Source: Ignavibacteriales bacterium (GTDB lineage Bacteria; Bacteroidota; Ignavibacteria; Ignavibacteriales; Melioribacteraceae). Taken from it: DNA of 17,194 bases. The number at the start of each line of letters is the position of its first letter. Position 1 is the first letter of the stretch. This document shows, piece after piece, positions 15,530-17,194 of this stretch. The position numbers were made by a program, and so were the translations under genes. The notes beneath the pieces were generated by a model. It was given only the letters and a program-made list of their open reading frames with translations, ran no database searches and was not told the origin of the DNA. The DNA is taken from contig QYQI01000085.1 in the NCBI GenBank assembly GCA_007280825.1, positions 1 to 17,194 on the forward strand. Reading direction: 5' to 3'.

Positions 15530-16957
15530 TTATCTGGCACCGGCTGTATTATTTGCTGTTTTTGGTAATCCTCCGAGTCCGGTTCGCTCGAGTTTTCCCC
15601 ATATCATTCTTATACCAAGAAATTCTTCCACAGTTGCCATTGCTTTTGTAACATCAATTAAAAGAATGAATACTACACGATAAATAATTGCATATGGTAC
15701 CAATCTAAATTCTTCTTTTTCTGCAGCTATGCAATAAACTGCCGCCATTAAATCAAGCACGGCTATACCCATCCACCATAAAAAGATAAAACTTGATAAT
15801 CCATAAAATAAAGCTACGATAATAAAATAAAGATTAACAAAAATATTCATAGTCGGCCAAATTAGTGCTTCATAAAACATTTGCCATAATATTATACTAT
15901 TGTTAAAATTTACTGTTGGATTGATTAAGTGTCGTTTATGTTTTCTAATAGCTTGTAATATACCGCGTGTCCATCTATATCTTTGTTTCAATAATTGATA
16001 AATTGAAGCAGGAGCTTCAGTAAATGCGATAGCATTTGGTTCATAAACAATTTTCCAATTTTGGGCAAGGATTTTCAATGTTATATCTGCATCCTCAGCA
16101 AATGTATCGCTTGAATAAAAACCGGCATCTCTCAATGCTGCTTTTCTAAATAAACCGATTGGTCCAGGTATAATGTTAACCATTTGAATAAAACCCTGGG
16201 CGCTTCGCGGCATATTTAGTCCTTCTAAGTACTCAAGTGCTTGAAGATCAGTTAAAAGATGTTTTCTATTTTGGACTTTTACGTTTCCGGCAACTGCACC
16301 TACAGCAGGATTTATAAAATGTCTTACAGCCATTCGCAATGAATTAGGTGTTAATTGTGAATCACCATCCATACACAATACAAACTGAGCTTCCGAATAT
16401 TGTATACCAGCATTAAGAGCTTTTGCTTTACCGCTATTAGGTTTATTTATTAAGGAAATTTTAATTAATCCACTTCTTCCTCTTTGATGACCGACAAGTT
16501 CTTCAGCAATTGCAGCAGTATCATCAGTTGAGCCATCATTAACAATAATTATTTCATAATTAGGATAATCAACGTCTAGTAAAGATTCGATTGAATGTTG
16601 TAGAACTACTCCTTCATTAAAAACAGGGACTATAATAGAGATGAACGGGTAGAATCCTTCCTTTTCCTGAACAGTATATCTTGTAATATAAAAATAAGCC
16701 ATGAATAGTGTACCAAAATATCTTATCAATAAAATAAATAAGAAAATCACTAGTGATACGATAGAAGCATAAACAAACAAGCCACTCCAAGTCAATACTG
16801 TGAGCGGGAGAGTTAGAATGATTGTGATAATTAAGAAGAGAGAAAAAATGCCTGATAAGAAAATCACTCTTAATTTTTCAGCTCCAAGATTTCTATTAGG
16901 AGGCTTTAACTCTCTGTTATCGAGAGCTATCTGATATTTTTGATTGTTATTATTCAC
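15530..16957 (-). CDS. Family 2 processive glycosyltransferase (PgaC/IcaA-like)
   Basis: An inner-membrane polymerase that probably builds and extrudes a beta-linked polysaccharide from a UDP-sugar. The GT2 catalytic domain (about 103-335) shows SIIVPVFNE, VNDGSTDD (D141), the metal-binding DGDS (D197, D199), FAEDAD (E288, D289, the base region) and QRYRW (325-329), the motif of processive synthases. Two membrane helices precede it (about 29-52 and 57-90) and about three follow (around 355-440), as in PgaC, IcaA and hyaluronan synthases. The length of 475 residues is somewhat longer than PgaC. The start is a GTG at 16957, directly after an in-frame stop; no ATG occurs near it. No PilZ domain is present, so direct control by cyclic di-GMP is not apparent. 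It leads a probable three-gene operon. The sugar, likely N-acetylglucosamine, is not proven. Confidence 0.92.
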   Translation of the reverse strand: MNNNNQKYQIALDNRELKPPNRNLGAEKLRVIFLSGIFSLFLIITIILTLPLTVLTWSGLFVYASIVSLVIFLFILLIRYFGTLFMAYFYITRYTVQEKEGFYPFISIIVPVFNEGVVLQHSIESLLDVDYPNYEIIIVNDGSTDDTAAIAEELVGHQRGRSGLIKISLINKPNSGKAKALNAGIQYSEAQFVLCMDGDSQLTPNSLRMAVRHFINPAVGAVAGNVKVQNRKHLLTDLQALEYLEGLNMPRSAQGFIQMVNIIPGPIGLFRKAALRDAGFYSSDTFAEDADITLKILAQNWKIVYEPNAIAFTEAPASIYQLLKQRYRWTRGILQAIRKHKRHLINPTVNFNNSIILWQMFYEALIWPTMNIFVNLYFIIVALFYGLSSFIFLWWMGIAVLDLMAAVYCIAAEKEEFRLVPYAIIYRVVFILLIDVTKAMATVEEFLGIRMIWGKLERTGLGGLPKTANNTAGAR

Positions 16958-16973
16958 TTACAAACATCATTTA

Positions 16974-16996
16974 TTAACAATATTGTTAAACAATAT
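16974..16996 (-). promoter_or_regulatory. Palindromic operator-like site upstream of the glycosyltransferase operon
   Basis: TTAACAATATTGTTAA (16974-16989) is a perfect 16-bp palindrome. A third half-site, AACAAT (16989-16994), follows, giving an AACAATAT direct repeat with 13-bp spacing. It lies 16-40 bp before the GTG start, where a repressor or other dimeric regulator could bind. The regulator is unknown. Confidence 0.45.
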
Positions 16997-17068
16997 GAAT
17001 GCCATAATTATTAATGATTAAACCAATTTTTCAAGAGTACAACTAATTTAAGCTGTCCCAACTTCGTA

Positions 17069-17100
17069 CAATATAGTTTTTTGGCTCAATAGTGAACAAA
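17069..17100 (-). promoter_or_regulatory. Promoter candidate for the polysaccharide operon
   Basis: On the minus strand TTTG (17100-17097), a 21-nt spacer, then TATATTG (17075-17069) approximates the Bacteroidota -33/-10 pattern. Transcripts would have a leader of about 105 nt that includes the palindromic site at 16974-16996. The -10 element is imperfect. Confidence 0.3.
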
Positions 17101-17124
17101 CCTTAACGAAATATAATTTTTTTT

Positions 17125-17151
17125 ATAACTTATTGCAACAAAATAAGTTAT
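17125..17151. repeat. Long inverted repeat near the right end
   Basis: ATAACTTATT (17125-17134) and AATAAGTTAT (17142-17151) form a perfect 10-bp stem with a 7-nt loop. A further ATAAGT follows at 17154-17159. A run of eight T lies on its left side, which is the wrong orientation for an intrinsic terminator on either strand. It may be an operator for the glycosyltransferase operon or for a gene beyond the window. No gene is seen in 16958-17194. Confidence 0.4.
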
Positions 17152-17194
17152 TCATAAGTATTAAAGAAAGGATGTAACAAAGTTCTATAAATTC

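Noticed and set aside
99..17179. AAAGGATGTAA occurs near both ends of the window in opposite orientation
   Set aside because: Only about 11 bp long, and the window ends are arbitrary. There is no target duplication, transposase or integrase to suggest a mobile element.

Overview
This 17.2-kb AT-rich window carries eleven well-supported protein genes, all on the minus strand, so transcription runs from right to left. I see no rRNA, tRNA, CRISPR array or insertion sequence. The gene set suggests an anaerobic or facultative member of the Bacteroidota/Chlorobiota group, most likely an Ignavibacteria-like lineage. The reasons are a single-chain pyruvate:ferredoxin oxidoreductase paired with a DHODH-like protein, many PAS domains in one hybrid kinase, FN3 lipoproteins, and one promoter matching the Bacteroidota -10 consensus TAnnTTTG. 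The lineage is inferred from style, not from a marker gene.

Right part (about 12.9-17.2 kb): an envelope polysaccharide module. A GT2 processive glycosyltransferase of the PgaC/IcaA type comes first, preceded by a palindromic operator-like site. It is followed after 26 bp by a small single-pass membrane protein with a Pro/Gln-rich tail, then, overlapping by 10 nt, by a membrane-anchored periplasmic protein. That protein has a GATase1-like domain and a NodB-like polysaccharide deacetylase fold that has lost its metal and catalytic residues.

Middle (8.5-12.9 kb): an FN3-repeat surface lipoprotein directly abuts a 1041-residue cytoplasmic hybrid sensor protein. The latter has about five PAS domains, an intact H-box, an ATPase domain that looks degenerate, and an intact receiver domain. 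It may sense a signal and relay it by phosphotransfer, possibly acting on the neighbouring envelope genes; that link is only inferred.

Left part (0-8.4 kb): ordinary chromosomal genes. These are an Ogt-type alkylguanine DNA methyltransferase, a Phd/YefM-ParE toxin-antitoxin pair with an operator overlapping its promoter, the oxidoreductase (porA/nifJ) with all expected cofactor ligands, a DHODH-like flavoprotein lacking the catalytic cysteine, and a DEAD-box RNA helicase with a DbpA-type RNA-binding domain. The most interesting candidates are the two apparent pseudoenzymes (the deacetylase-like and kinase-like proteins), the DHODH-like protein, and the polysaccharide module as a unit.
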